NCBI RefSeq assembly: GCF_905479755.1
Contig: NZ_CAJQNT010000023.1
Location: 1 to 64,000, forward strand
DNA length: 64,000 bases
Direction: 5' to 3'
Origin: an uncultured Schumannella sp.
GTDB lineage: Bacteria; Actinomycetota; Actinomycetes; Actinomycetales; Microbacteriaceae
How positions within the stretch are numbered: position 1 is the first letter of the stretch; each line of letters begins with the position of its first letter. The notes under the pieces are model-generated. The model made no database searches, was not told the DNA's origin, and was given only the letters and a program-made list of their open reading frames with translations. The translations under genes and the position numbers were made by a program. This document shows positions 32,708 through 44,228 of this stretch, in pieces.

Positions 32708-33545
32708 GTTGACGCGACTGCGCGGCGTGCTCCTCGTCCTGGTCGTTTCGGTGCTGACGGTGTGGCTCGCGAGCACGGGACAACTCGCGCTCTACATCCA
32801 CCCCCGCTACGACCTGTTCACGATCGCGATGGCCTCGATCGCGATCGTCGCGTGTGTGGCGGCCCTGGCGAGCGCGCTGATGCGTCGGCGGGCGGAGGCG
32901 GCGCGGGCGGCGCGGGACGAGCACGAGCGGCTGCGACTGCCGCTGCTGGCGGCCGAGCACGAGCACGATCACGCGCACGACGGCGCGGCCGCGCTCGACT
33001 CGCGATTCGCCCGCATCGCGGGCGTGCTGGCGATCCTGGTGAGCGCGAGTCTCGCGATCGCGATGATCGTGCTGCCGCCCGCGACGCTGTCGAGTGCGAC
33101 GGCGATCCAGCGCGACATCACGTCGCAGTCCGGCTCGCTCGACCCGGAGGCCGACGCGGCGGCGGTGGCGGAGGCCGCCTCCGCTCCCGACGAACTGTTT
33201 GCCGGGTTCACGGTGCGCGACTGGGCGACGCTGCTGCGCCAGACGTCCGACCCGGCCTTCTACGAGGGCAAGCCGGTCGACGTGATCGGCTTTATCACGG
33301 CGATTCCGGACGAACCGGATGCCTTCTACGTCTCTCGGTTCTCGATCACGTGCTGCGCGGTGGATGCACAGCCGTTCGGCGTGCCGGTGCTGCTTCCCGG
33401 CTGGCAGAACCAGTTCGCGGCGGACGACTGGGTGCACGTGACGGGGGAGTTCACGACGAGTGGAACCCTCGATGTCGGCACGATCGTTCTCGAGCCTTCG
33501 GGGGTGACCGGCGTCGATGAGCCTGACCAGCCGTATCTCTTCTGA
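32697..33545 (+). CDS. TIGR03943-type putative permease partner
   Basis: A 282-residue protein. Two N-terminal helices (RGVLLVLVVSVLTVWL and FTIAMASIAIVACVAALASAL) enclose the signature YIHPRYDLFT. A His-rich loop, AEHEHDHAHDG (about 82–92), suggests metal contact, then a third helix and an external domain of about 150 residues with FYVSRFSITCCAVDAQPFGVPV. Proteins of this family are encoded beside DUF318 permeases. A TTG codon at 32697 is the only start giving the family N-terminus. The gene overlaps the permease by 11 bases and the next gene by 29, indicating coupled translation. Confidence 0.85.
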   Translation: MWSELTRLRGVLLVLVVSVLTVWLASTGQLALYIHPRYDLFTIAMASIAIVACVAALASALMRRRAEAARAARDEHERLRLPLLAAEHEHDHAHDGAAALDSRFARIAGVLAILVSASLAIAMIVLPPATLSSATAIQRDITSQSGSLDPEADAAAVAEAASAPDELFAGFTVRDWATLLRQTSDPAFYEGKPVDVIGFITAIPDEPDAFYVSRFSITCCAVDAQPFGVPVLLPGWQNQFAADDWVHVTGEFTTSGTLDVGTIVLEPSGVTGVDEPDQPYLF

Positions 33546-34884
33546 CTGGCGTCGTCGTCACGAACTCCGCCGTTTTCGGCTGCGCGTCGCTGTCGTCTTC
33601 GCGGTGCTGCTGCTCGCGGCGGGCGCTCTCGCCGCACTCTCGAGCACGCAGGGCCCGCGCATCCAGTCGGTCACCGCGAACGCCGAGGCGCTCGTCACGC
33701 AGCCGGGCGGCGTCGCCGAACTCGCGTTCTCGCGACCGATCGCGGAGGTTGCCGCGTCCGACATCACGCTCGAGCCGGTCGCGGAGTTCACCGTCGAGTC
33801 GTCTGGGTCGCGCGTCGTGCTCCGCTTTGCGACCGCGCTTCGGGCGGCCACCGAGTACCGCGTCACCATCGAAGGCGTCCGCGGCGTCGCCGGGGGTGCC
33901 AGCGGGTCCGTCGAGGCGACCTTCGAGACCGGTGCGCTGACCGTCGAAACCGTCACGACTTCGCCGACGGGGGAGGCCGTCTCGGTGTTCAGCACCGGGG
34001 TCGGCTCCGGAGCGCCGCAGCAGCTGATCGAGGCGACCGGGGTGCGCGAGTTCGTGCGCATTGATGACGTGGTGGCGCTGGTTCGTGATCTCGACGACGA
34101 GCGCAGCGCACTCAGCGTCAACGCGATCGACGGAACCGGAGTCCAGGACTTCGTGCTGCCCGAGGAGGGGCGCATTGCGCAACTCGGCCAGGTCGGCACG
34201 GCGCTGTTGTTCACCTTGACGAGTGCGGTGGCGGATCCGCTGCCGGCGTTCGACCTGACCCTCATGCGGACGGATCTGGCCGCCGACCCGACCCCGACCG
34301 CGGTGCTCGGACTCGACGGCGAGCCGATTGCGACGCGCGCCTGGTTTCCGATCCCCGGCACGGCCGACATCCTGATCGCGGCGCGCGACGGGTCGGTGCT
34401 GCGCGGCGATCCCTCGGGGCTCACCCCGTTGGTCCCGGTGGGCCAGTACCTCGATGTCTACGGGATGACGCCGGACGGCTCCGGTTTCGTTGCCGCGGAT
34501 GCGTTTGGCCCGGTGCTCGTGGATCTCGCCACCGGCGCGTCCACGCGGATCACCTCGTCGCTGATCGACGGCGTGGAACCGTATCTGGGCGCGGTTGCCA
34601 TGGTCGACGCGGAGCGCTGGGTCGCGAAGGTCGCGGTGCCCGACGTCTCCGGCGGGTTCACGACCGGCATCGCGCTCGACGATGGCATGACCTCGACGTT
34701 GATCGATCTGGGCGGCTCGGGCGAGGCGATCGCCGACTTCCGCGTGTCTCCGGGGGGTCAGTATCTCTTCGTCGTGCTCAACCAGGGTTCGCCGGGCCAA
34801 CCCACGACGGGGCCGACGCTCGTGGTCGATCTCGACACGCTGACCGTGCAGGAAACGCTTGCCGGAGTCGACCCGCAGTGGTGA
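33517..34884 (+). CDS. Membrane-anchored exported protein with beta-rich repeats
   Basis: A 455-residue protein. A basic N-terminus and one helix at about 22–44 anchor it. An Ig-like domain follows at about 50–145 (ELAFSRPIAEVAASDITLEP, YRVTIEGVRGVAGG) resembling bacterial big-domain folds. The last 300 residues are beta-rich with repeated GxxTPLVPVGQYLDVYGMTPDGSGF-like blades, suggesting a propeller. No catalytic motif is visible. It overlaps the TIGR03943-type gene by 29 bases, so it may be a surface component of the same metal-transport operon. The function is unknown. Confidence 0.7.
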   Translation: MSLTSRISSDWRRRHELRRFRLRVAVVFAVLLLAAGALAALSSTQGPRIQSVTANAEALVTQPGGVAELAFSRPIAEVAASDITLEPVAEFTVESSGSRVVLRFATALRAATEYRVTIEGVRGVAGGASGSVEATFETGALTVETVTTSPTGEAVSVFSTGVGSGAPQQLIEATGVREFVRIDDVVALVRDLDDERSALSVNAIDGTGVQDFVLPEEGRIAQLGQVGTALLFTLTSAVADPLPAFDLTLMRTDLAADPTPTAVLGLDGEPIATRAWFPIPGTADILIAARDGSVLRGDPSGLTPLVPVGQYLDVYGMTPDGSGFVAADAFGPVLVDLATGASTRITSSLIDGVEPYLGAVAMVDAERWVAKVAVPDVSGGFTTGIALDDGMTSTLIDLGGSGEAIADFRVSPGGQYLFVVLNQGSPGQPTTGPTLVVDLDTLTVQETLAGVDPQW

Positions 34885-34905
34885 CGGCCCGCGGACGCCG
34901 TCGCG

Positions 34906-35190
34906 TCAGCGGCGTTGCGCCCGCTCGGCCTTCTCGCGCTGCGTGACCCGGAGTCCGGCCTTCTGAAGTCGTCGCAACAGCTCACGCCCGGTCACCGGCT
35001 CGGCGCCGCGCGCAACCAGCTCGTCCCACCGTTCGCGGGGCACGTCGTAGTGATCATGATCGAAGCCGCGGGCGGGAATCCCGGCGTCGGCGGCGAAGGC
35101 GTGCAATTCCTCCAGGCTTGAGTCGCTCACGAGATGCGCCCAGACCGTGCCGTGGGCAGGCCAGATAGGCTCGTCAATCAGCACGGTCAT
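34906..35190 (-). CDS. DUF4031 domain-containing protein
   Basis: A 94-residue soluble protein. MTVLIDEPIWPAHGTVWAHLVSD, ELHAFAADAGIPARGFDHDHYDVP and RELLRRLQKAGLRV are the conserved blocks of DUF4031, a small family of unknown function common in Actinobacteria. The conserved His and Asp residues (WPAHG, HLVSD, DHDHYD) suggest a metal or phosphate site. It converges on the exported-protein gene and is divergent from the next gene with a 30-base gap. Confidence 0.85.
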   Translation of the reverse strand: MTVLIDEPIWPAHGTVWAHLVSDSSLEELHAFAADAGIPARGFDHDHYDVPRERWDELVARGAEPVTGRELLRRLQKAGLRVTQREKAERAQRR

Positions 35191-35220
35191 CTGGAGATCA
35201 TAGGCGCGAGGGCGGACGCG

Positions 35221-35814
35221 ATGTCGGGAAACGGGATGTCAGAGTCGATGCGGCGGGCGCTGCAACGCCGCGGCGCTCTGCAGGCCCTCCTCGTCGCGGC
35301 CGGGGTGTTCGCCGCGCTCCTGGCACAGGGTCTCGCCCTGGGGTTCATCGGCTCCGTTTCGCTCGTCGGGGTCCCGGGGCAGACCGGCGATTCGCTCGTC
35401 TACCTCTGGACGGGCCAGCTTCAGGGCTCCGTGTTGGGGGCGCTTCCGCTGTCGATCGGCGTCTTCTTCTCGCTGTGGCAGCTTGCGCCGATCGTGCCCG
35501 AGCTGCGCCTCGCGCACGTGCTCACGCGTGGCGCGCTGGCAACCGCGATCGGCATGCTGCTGATCATCGCGGTCGTCGTCGTCGGGCAGGTGGCGGGGGC
35601 ACTGGCCGGGGCGACCTTCTTCGGCAACTCGTTCCCCGATCTCGGGGGGCCGTTCCGCGCCGCGTGGTTCTCGATCTTGCAGGGGGTGACGGGCGCGTTC
35701 CGCAGCTTCGTCCTCGACGTGCCGATCGTCCTTCTGGCGACCGTCCTGCTGTGGGGATGGCAGCAGCGACACCCACCGAAGAATGAACTCGCTGGCGCCC
35801 TGGATGACGTCTAG
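35221..35814 (+). CDS. Hypothetical four-helix membrane protein
   Basis: A 197-residue protein with helices at about 20–42, 66–88, 105–128 and 158–180. Residues between helices 3 and 4 are Gly/Phe-rich (GATFFGNSFPDLGGPFRAAWFSILQG). No family is recognised. ATG 35221 has GAGGGCGG nearby; ATG 35236 is the alternative start. The gene stands alone between DUF4031 and the rplU promoter. Confidence 0.7.
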   Translation: MSGNGMSESMRRALQRRGALQALLVAAGVFAALLAQGLALGFIGSVSLVGVPGQTGDSLVYLWTGQLQGSVLGALPLSIGVFFSLWQLAPIVPELRLAHVLTRGALATAIGMLLIIAVVVVGQVAGALAGATFFGNSFPDLGGPFRAAWFSILQGVTGAFRSFVLDVPIVLLATVLLWGWQQRHPPKNELAGALDDV

Positions 35815-35844
35815 AATCGACGTGAGCGACACGGCCGACCGCGT

Positions 35845-35874
35845 TTGACCGGACGGCCCACTCTCGGGTATCGT
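35845..35874 (+). promoter_or_regulatory. Promoter of rplU–rpmA
   Basis: TTGACC (35845–35850), an 18-base spacer, then TATCGT (35869–35874), close to the housekeeping consensus. The predicted start near 35881 leaves a leader of about 65 bases before the rplU GTG. Confidence 0.7.
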
Positions 35875-35945
35875 TGCTCCTTGGTGTCCGCCGCCGTCGG
35901 CGTCGCGTTCGACACCGAGACTTCCCTCATACGTAAGGATTTTCC

Positions 35946-38930
<2,985 letters not shown>

Positions 38931-38977
38931 GCCCGCATCCCCGGCGGCGTCCGTCGTCGGCGCAGTATTCTTGCGAC

Positions 38978-40246
38978 ATGCCCGACACGCTCACCACCGC
39001 CCGTTCGCTCGAAGAAAAGCTGGTGGCCGCGCGGACCGCGTCACGTGTGCTCGCGACCGCGTCGACCGCCGAGAAGGATGCCGGGCTCCTCGCGATCGCG
39101 CGGGCGGTCGAAGACGGCGCCGCGCGCATCCTCCCGGCGAACGAGCTCGATCTCGCCAACGGGCGCGACAACGGTCTGAGCGCCGGGCTGCAGGATCGGC
39201 TGCGCCTCGACGACTCACGTCTCGCGGCGCTCGCGACGGCGGTGCGGGATATCGTCGCGCTCCCGGATCCGGTGGGGGGCGTGGTGCGCGGATCGAGTCT
39301 TGCGAACGGGCTCAAACTCAGCCAGGTGCGGGTGCCCTTCGGCGTGATCGGCGCGATCTACGAGGCGCGCCCGAACGTCACGATCGACATCGCCGCGCTG
39401 GCCCTCAAGAGCGGTAACGCGGTCGTGCTGCGCGGCGGGAGCGCCGCCGAGAATACGAACCGCGTGCTCGTGGAGCTGCTGCAGGAGGCCCTCGCCGACG
39501 CGGGCCTGCCCGCCGACGCCGTTCAGACGATCGACGAATTCGGTCGCGACGGCGCCACCGAGCTGATGCAGGCGCGCGGCTTCGTCGACGTGCTGATTCC
39601 GCGCGGCAGCGCGCAGCTGATCGACACCGTGGTTCGAGAGTCAACGGTTCCCGTGATCGAGACCGGCGCCGGAATCGTCCACATGTTCCTCGATCACGGT
39701 GCCGATGAGCGGATGGCGCTCGAGCTCGCGGTCAACGCCAAGGTGCACCGCCCGAGCGTGTGCAACGCGCTGGAGACCCTCCTGGTCGACGCGCGCGACG
39801 CCGAGCGGCTGCTCCCTCCGGTCCTGGCGGCGATGCGCGAGCACGGTGTCACGATCCATGCCGACGAACGGGCGCGGGCGATCTTCGCTGACGCGCTGCC
39901 GGCGACCGAGGAGGATTTCGCGACCGAGCACATGAGTCTCGATCTCTCGGTTGCGGTGGTCGACGGCCTCGACCAGGCGCTGGAGCACATCCGCCGTTTT
40001 TCGACGCACCACACCGAGTCGATCGTGACCAACGACATCGCCCGCGCCGAGCGCTTCCTCGCCGAAGTGGATTCGGCGGTCGTGATGGTCAACGCCTCGA
40101 CGCGGTTCACCGACGGCGGCGAGTTCGGCTTCGGCGCCGAGGTGGGCATCTCCACGCAGAAGCTGCACGCGCGCGGACCGATGGGACTGCCGGAGCTCAC
40201 GAGCACCAAATGGATCGTTCGGGGCGCGGGCCAGGTGCGCGGCTGA
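38978..40246 (+). CDS. proA: Glutamate-5-semialdehyde dehydrogenase (gamma-glutamyl phosphate reductase)
   Basis: A 422-residue aldehyde dehydrogenase-fold enzyme that reduces gamma-glutamyl phosphate with NADPH, the second proline step. RVPFGVIGAIYEARPNVTID, VLRGGSAAENTN, and the catalytic Cys in HRPSVCNALETLL are diagnostic; FGFGAEVGISTQKLHARGPMGL is the standard C-terminal block. ATG 38978 lacks an RBS, and TATTCT ends seven bases upstream, compatible with a leaderless transcript in addition to read-through from proB. Confidence 0.97.
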   Translation: MPDTLTTARSLEEKLVAARTASRVLATASTAEKDAGLLAIARAVEDGAARILPANELDLANGRDNGLSAGLQDRLRLDDSRLAALATAVRDIVALPDPVGGVVRGSSLANGLKLSQVRVPFGVIGAIYEARPNVTIDIAALALKSGNAVVLRGGSAAENTNRVLVELLQEALADAGLPADAVQTIDEFGRDGATELMQARGFVDVLIPRGSAQLIDTVVRESTVPVIETGAGIVHMFLDHGADERMALELAVNAKVHRPSVCNALETLLVDARDAERLLPPVLAAMREHGVTIHADERARAIFADALPATEEDFATEHMSLDLSVAVVDGLDQALEHIRRFSTHHTESIVTNDIARAERFLAEVDSAVVMVNASTRFTDGGEFGFGAEVGISTQKLHARGPMGLPELTSTKWIVRGAGQVRG

Positions 40247-40293
40247 TTGCCGCAGATCGATAGACTGGCGCCACGCCGTCGGGAGAGGACCCC

Positions 40294-40482
40294 ATGCTGT
40301 ACACCCTGTTGACCGAGACCGAGCACGAGCTTGCGCCGATCATCATGCACCCTCTCGCCTTCGCGGGAGTCGCGGCGGCGATCTTCGTCGTTCTGGGCCT
40401 CGTGACCTGGAGCTACCGAGACGTGGCGAACCGCCACAGCCACAAGGTCGGATCGGCGCCCGCCGACCACGGTCACCACTAG
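40294..40482 (+). CDS. Small single-helix membrane protein between proA and nadD
   Basis: A 62-residue protein with an acidic N-terminus (TLLTETEHELAP), one hydrophobic helix at about 17–41 and a His-rich basic tail (NRHSHKVGSAPADHGHH). ATG 40294 follows GGGAGAGG. Small proteins of this kind occur at this position in related Actinobacteria. The function is unknown. Confidence 0.8.
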   Translation: MLYTLLTETEHELAPIIMHPLAFAGVAAAIFVVLGLVTWSYRDVANRHSHKVGSAPADHGHH

Positions 40483-40500
40483 GCGCACCGCCTGTCGATC

Positions 40501-41115
40501 GTGACGCCCCCGACTCCGGACCGCGCCGAATCGCGGGTGCGGCTGGGGGTCATGGGCGGCACCTTCGATCCGATCCACCACGGTCACCTGGTGGCCGCGA
40601 GCGAGGTCGCCTCGCGCTTCGATCTCGATGAGGTCGTCTTCGTGCCCACGGGACAGCCGTGGATGAAGGCGGATGTCTCGCCCGCCGAGCACCGCTACCT
40701 CATGACGGTCATTGCGACCGCCTCCAACCCGCGCTTCACGGTCAGCCGTGTCGATGTCGATCGCGCCGGCCCGACCTACACGATCGACACCTTGCGTGAC
40801 CTCCGAGCGGCCCGTCCGGATGCCGAGCTCTTCTTCATTTCGGGCGCCGACGCGGTGGCGCAGATCCTCGAATGGAAGGACGAGGCCGAACTCTGGGAGC
40901 TTGCCCATTTTGTGGCGGTATCTCGCCCAGGACACCGCCTGAACGTTCGCGGATTGCCAGAACAGGGCGTAAGCTCCCTTGAAGTGCCCGCGCTGGCGAT
41001 CTCATCGACCGACTGCCGGGCTCGAGTAGGCCGGGGGGACCCGGTCTGGTACTTGGTCCCAGACGGTGTCGTGCAGTACATCTCCAAGTACCAGCTCTAC
41101 CGGAGTACGACATGA
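40501..41115 (+). CDS. nadD: Nicotinate-nucleotide adenylyltransferase
   Basis: A 204-residue enzyme that joins nicotinate mononucleotide to AMP in NAD synthesis. The nucleotidyltransferase motif [18 protein letters not shown] lies at about 19–36 and the second signature [13 protein letters not shown] near the C-terminus. [17 protein letters not shown] is also typical. The start is GTG. Its stop overlaps the next gene as ATGA. Confidence 0.96.
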   Translation: MTPPTPDRAESRVRLGVMGGTFDPIHHGHLVAASEVASRFDLDEVVFVPTGQPWMKADVSPAEHRYLMTVIATASNPRFTVSRVDVDRAGPTYTIDTLRDLRAARPDAELFFISGADAVAQILEWKDEAELWELAHFVAVSRPGHRLNVRGLPEQGVSSLEVPALAISSTDCRARVGRGDPVWYLVPDGVVQYISKYQLYRSTT

Positions 41116-42599
41116 CGACCTATCACGAGCCACCGCTGCAGTCGCGGCGAGCGGCGCGAGAGAGCGAGCGGGCGGAACGCCCCCCTCTCCCGGTTGTCGA
41201 CCCCGCGATTTCGGTGTCCTCGTTCGTGACGCCGCCGTCGCCCCGCAGCGAAGCACCGGCTCAGCCCGTGCCCCAGTCGCGCGCCGCGGCGCGCGCTCAG
41301 CAGGCGGAACAGAAACAGGCCGAGCAGGATGCCGCGCAGCGCCAGGCCGAGCAGCGATACGCGGCGCAGCGCCAGGCCGAACAGCGTCACACGGAGCAGC
41401 GTCCGGCCGAGCAGCGTTACTCGGAGCGTCGGCAGGCGGCCGCCCCGCAACCCACCGAGCCGGCCGAGCCCTGGGCTCCTGCCGCGCGAACGCACGACCC
41501 CTTGGCACCGGCGGCATTCGCGGCGCAGCCGCCGCGTCCGGCCGCCTTCGCTCCGGTCGAGCGGCCGAGTGTCGAGGCGCCGCGTGCCAGCGATGTCGAC
41601 CCGATCGAGCACACGCTCACGCGTCGCGAACTCCGCGCCTTGCGGGAACAGCAGGGTGCCGAGGCGCCGTCGCAGCAGCCGCAACTGGGCGACCGGACGG
41701 CGAGCTACGCCGAACTGGACGCTCTCGTCGCCGACCGCCGCTCGGCCGCCGCGCCGCCACCGGTCGCGGCACCGCCTCCGCTCATCGAGCCGCCGACCCC
41801 GCACGGTCGCCGTGCCGCTCATGACGCGCCTGCCGTCGAGCCTCCGCGCGCGCCGGTGACGCCGGCCGCCGCTCCGTCCTTCGAACCGGCCGCTTCTGCG
41901 GCGCCGCCCGCTGCTCCCGCCCCGTGGATCCCGGCGGCCCCCGCCGCATCCGCTGCTCCCGTCCGCGCCGCGGAGTCGGTGCAGCCCGCCGCCCCCGCTC
42001 AGCCTGCTGCGGTTCCCGAGCCGGCGGCCCACGAGGTGATCGAGCCGACGATCGAGCGCACGCTCCCCGCGCCGACGCCGCTGGCCGACCCCACGAACTC
42101 GCGTGACGTCGCGACCGCCTCACCGCAGGTCGGTCATTGGAGCACGCAGGCCGAACGCGACGACAGCGAGCAATCAGCCGCGGCCGGAGGAGGCCGTGGC
42201 GTCGGCGGGTACAGCCCGTTGACGACGAGTGCTCTGATTCTTCCGCCCGCCATGGACTCCGGACTCGGCGGCGCTCTCTCCGAGACCGGCGAGATCTTCA
42301 TCACCGGTTCGGTGCAGTTGCCGCGGAGCTACGCATCCCATGGGGCGTATCCCGACCAGCTCGAATCTGCCGACCTCGATCACCTGCTGGATCCCAGCGA
42401 CTACCAGGTCACCATGACCGACTCGCAGCCGGTTCGCGCGATGCGCGCAGTCAGCACCCACACGGCGACCGGCACGGTCATGGCGACCCAGCGTCCGCCG
42501 AGCAATCGTGGGCTCACCATTTTGATCATCGCCGCAGCCTCCATGGCTGCGCTCGTCGGGACGATCTTCGTCGTCGCGGTTGCGTCTGGGCAACTGTGA
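41112..42599 (+). CDS. Large low-complexity protein with C-terminal membrane anchor
   Basis: A 495-residue protein without a signal peptide. Residues about 55–115 are Gln/Glu/Arg-rich with repeated AEQR units (probable helix or coiled coil), and about 120–335 is Pro/Ala-rich and probably disordered. A short conserved-looking stretch, [14 protein letters not shown], sits near 170. A region around 375–430 reads like a folded segment ([30 protein letters not shown]), and one membrane helix occupies the last 30 residues. The topology is therefore probably cytoplasmic with a tail anchor. It is coupled to nadD by ATGA and followed by rsfS. The function is unknown. Confidence 0.75.
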   Translation: MTTYHEPPLQSRRAARESERAERPPLPVVDPAISVSSFVTPPSPRSEAPAQPVPQSRAAARAQQAEQKQAEQDAAQRQAEQRYAAQRQAEQRHTEQRPAEQRYSERRQAAAPQPTEPAEPWAPAARTHDPLAPAAFAAQPPRPAAFAPVERPSVEAPRASDVDPIEHTLTRRELRALREQQGAEAPSQQPQLGDRTASYAELDALVADRRSAAAPPPVAAPPPLIEPPTPHGRRAAHDAPAVEPPRAPVTPAAAPSFEPAASAAPPAAPAPWIPAAPAASAAPVRAAESVQPAAPAQPAAVPEPAAHEVIEPTIERTLPAPTPLADPTNSRDVATASPQVGHWSTQAERDDSEQSAAAGGGRGVGGYSPLTTSALILPPAMDSGLGGALSETGEIFITGSVQLPRSYASHGAYPDQLESADLDHLLDPSDYQVTMTDSQPVRAMRAVSTHTATGTVMATQRPPSNRGLTILIIAAASMAALVGTIFVVAVASGQL

Positions 42600-42635
42600 C
42601 GCGCCGTCACCCCGCACCACTCTCCGAAGGAACTT

Positions 42636-43022
42636 GTGACCGCCACTGACCGCGCCCGTGAACTGCTCGACATCGCCGCGACGGCGGCCGACTCGAAACA
42701 GGCGGTCGACCTGGTGGCGCTCGACGTCTCGGGTCCGCTGCCGCTGACCGACATCTTCCTGATCGCGAGCGGACGCAACGAGCGCAACGTCATCGCGATC
42801 GCGGGCGAGATCGAAGACAAGCTCATCGAGAACGGCGTCAAGCCGTTGCGTCGCGAGGGTCGGGCCGAGGGCCGCTGGGTGCTCCTCGACTTCGGTGACA
42901 TCGTCGTGCACGTCTTCCATGAGGAAGACCGGATGTACTACTCGCTCGAGCGGCTCTGGAAAGACTGCCCGGTCATCCCGCTCACCGACCGCGAAGAAGC
43001 CACGGGCGCAGCGCCCGCGTGA
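42636..43022 (+). CDS. rsfS: Ribosome silencing factor RsfS
   Basis: A 128-residue protein that binds L14 and blocks subunit joining under starvation. IASGRNERNVIAIAGEIEDKL, REGRAEGRWVLLDFGDIVVHVFHEEDRMYYSLERLWKDCP are the family blocks, the latter diagnostic. GTG 42636 has GAAGGA six bases upstream. Its last 41 bases overlap antiparallel with the next gene. Confidence 0.96.
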   Translation: MTATDRARELLDIAATAADSKQAVDLVALDVSGPLPLTDIFLIASGRNERNVIAIAGEIEDKLIENGVKPLRREGRAEGRWVLLDFGDIVVHVFHEEDRMYYSLERLWKDCPVIPLTDREEATGAAPA

Positions 43023-43539
43023 CGAACGGCAGGGCCAGGTAAGTCATCACCGGCGTCACGAGCACGACCGCGATGAGCACCCGAGCCCACAGGTCCCAGT
43101 CCGGGATGAGCCAGCCGAGCAGCGCGTTCGAGCCGAGGCTCAGCGGGTAGAACACCAGGAAGATCGAGATCATCTGCTTCCAGCGCGGCGGCGCCGTCGG
43201 GGGAGTGGTGAGCACTTCGACGCTCGCGGGTTCGTCGAACCATCCTTCGATGCCGGTTCGCCGTTCCTCGCGCGCGTCGGCGACGAGCCCCTGGGCGGAG
43301 GCCACCCACCAGGCGCGCTCGGGCGAGCGTTCCCAGGCGGCGAGGCTCTCCGCATCCGCGAACCGGAACAGCATGTGCCAGTCGTGGCTGGTCGGATCGG
43401 GGCGGATCCACCCCGATCCGAGATAGCCCGGGCTTGCCGCAATGAGGTCTTGGCCGGCCCGCGCCCAGGCGGCGACCTCCTTGGCTCGCGCCGGATCGAC
43501 GTTCCGGGTGATCGAGATGGTGATCGGCTCGCTCGTCAT
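42982..43539 (-). CDS. Antibiotic biosynthesis monooxygenase (ABM)-like protein with membrane helices
   Basis: A 185-residue protein. The N-terminal 100 residues resemble an ABM/dimeric alpha-beta barrel: ITISITRNVDPARAKEVAAWARAGQDLIAASPGYLGSGWIRPD, followed by WHMLFRFADAESLAAWERS. The C-terminal third has two helices (ISIFLVFYPLSLGSNALLGWLI and ARVLIAVVLVTPVMTYLALPFV). The combination is known in bacterial membrane-linked ABM proteins of undefined role. Its 3' end overlaps rsfS by 41 bases on the opposite strand. Confidence 0.78.
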   Translation of the reverse strand: MTSEPITISITRNVDPARAKEVAAWARAGQDLIAASPGYLGSGWIRPDPTSHDWHMLFRFADAESLAAWERSPERAWWVASAQGLVADAREERRTGIEGWFDEPASVEVLTTPPTAPPRWKQMISIFLVFYPLSLGSNALLGWLIPDWDLWARVLIAVVLVTPVMTYLALPFVTRALRPWLLRGR

Positions 43540-43633
43540 CCCCCCAGTCTGCCGGTTGCGTGCGCGGCGGGCGCTGGTTCGGCACGCGGCGCAGGATGTA
43601 GTAATCTAAACGGGTTGCCCTCCGGGGCAGTCA

Positions 43634-43706
43634 GGGTCTGTGGCGCAGCTGGTAGCGCACCTGCATGGCATGCAGGGGGTCAGGGGTTCGAGTCCCCTCA
43701 GATCCA
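43634..43706 (+). tRNA. tRNA-Ala, anticodon GGC
   Basis: A complete cloverleaf of 73 bases. The acceptor stem is GGGTCTG/CAGATCC (one G-U pair), the D arm GCGC-AGCTGGTA-GCGC, and the anticodon stem CCTGC/GCAGG with loop ATGGCAT, giving anticodon GGC. The T arm is AGGGG-TTCGAGT-CCCCT, and the discriminator is A. The CCA end is not encoded. TAATCT at 43602–43607 may be its -10 element. An accessory segment begins immediately downstream. Confidence 0.97.
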
Positions 43707-43744
43707 CCCAAAGTGCCTTACGGGACACGTGACATCGCCGTTTC

Positions 43745-43776
43745 CGCTCGCTGAGCGAGCGAAGCGGGTCGAAGCG
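43745..43776. repeat. Second dispersed repeat type next to the tRNA
   Basis: CGCTCGCTGAGCGAGCG (self-complementary CGCTCGCTGAGCGAGCG) followed by AAGCGGGTCGAAGCG. This resembles the GAGCGAGCGAAGCGAGTCGAA element that is common between genes in many actinobacteria. It lies 39 bases after the tRNA and differs from the GGTCGAGTAG family. Confidence 0.6.
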
Positions 43777-43808
43777 TCCCGTTGGGCTTCCTTGCCCCGC
43801 GCGGCCGT

Positions 43809-43979
43809 GCTCGCGAGGTTGGCGAACAGTTCGGCGAGACCTGGGCGAAGTTGCTCGTCGTCGGCGACTTCCAGTTGCGTGTGGAATGCCTGATTTGCGA
43901 GCCTCCGGTTCGCGACGTCGGAGTGCGCGTAGGCGTGGTGGGCGTCGGTGCGCAGCCGCAGGGAGTCGTGGAGGAACGC
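43809..43979 (-). pseudogene. Probable C-terminal remnant of a large serine recombinase
   Basis: The minus frame reads LHDSLRLRTDAHHAYAHSDV, ANRRLANQAFHTQLEVADDE and LRPGLAELFANLAS. This pattern (helical segment ending HxAY, then RRxxNQAFFxxLxVDDD, then aEpFxxL) resembles the end of large serine integrases of actinobacterial elements. The rest of such a protein (catalytic Ser domain, zinc ribbon) is absent, and the open frame runs on into the tRNA, so this is a fragment. The match is from memory of the family and not from an alignment. Other short frames in 43707–44228, including a plus-strand one at 44014–44166, are not convincing. Confidence 0.4.
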
Positions 43980-44228
43980 CCGCGCCCCTGCGTGGTGTTC
44001 ATCTGAGGACGCAATGATCCGGACGATCTCGACATTCGCTGCCCTTGCGCAAGACCACAGCCGCAAGGAGTACGATTCGGGCCAGCAGAAGTTCGAGAGG
44101 CTATGCCAACAATCCACCAGTCTGTATGAGGCGCTCGAACACCGCATGGTCAGCGATCAATCGTAGGACTGCTCGCGTGGTCTGCGTGTTCTCCGTGGCG
44201 CGTCAGTGGCCCCAGATACGATGGGGCG

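Noticed and set aside
41018-41040. A CTCGAGTAGGCCGG stretch in nadD resembling the dispersed repeat
   Set aside because: The encoded RARVGRG is part of the conserved NadD signature and the second half of the repeat is missing, so the similarity is coincidental.
44014-44166. A 50-codon plus-strand frame between the tRNA and the methyltransferase gene
   Set aside because: No clear RBS, no recognised family, and it overlaps an opposite-strand frame of similar quality; it may be a remnant but cannot be supported as a gene.
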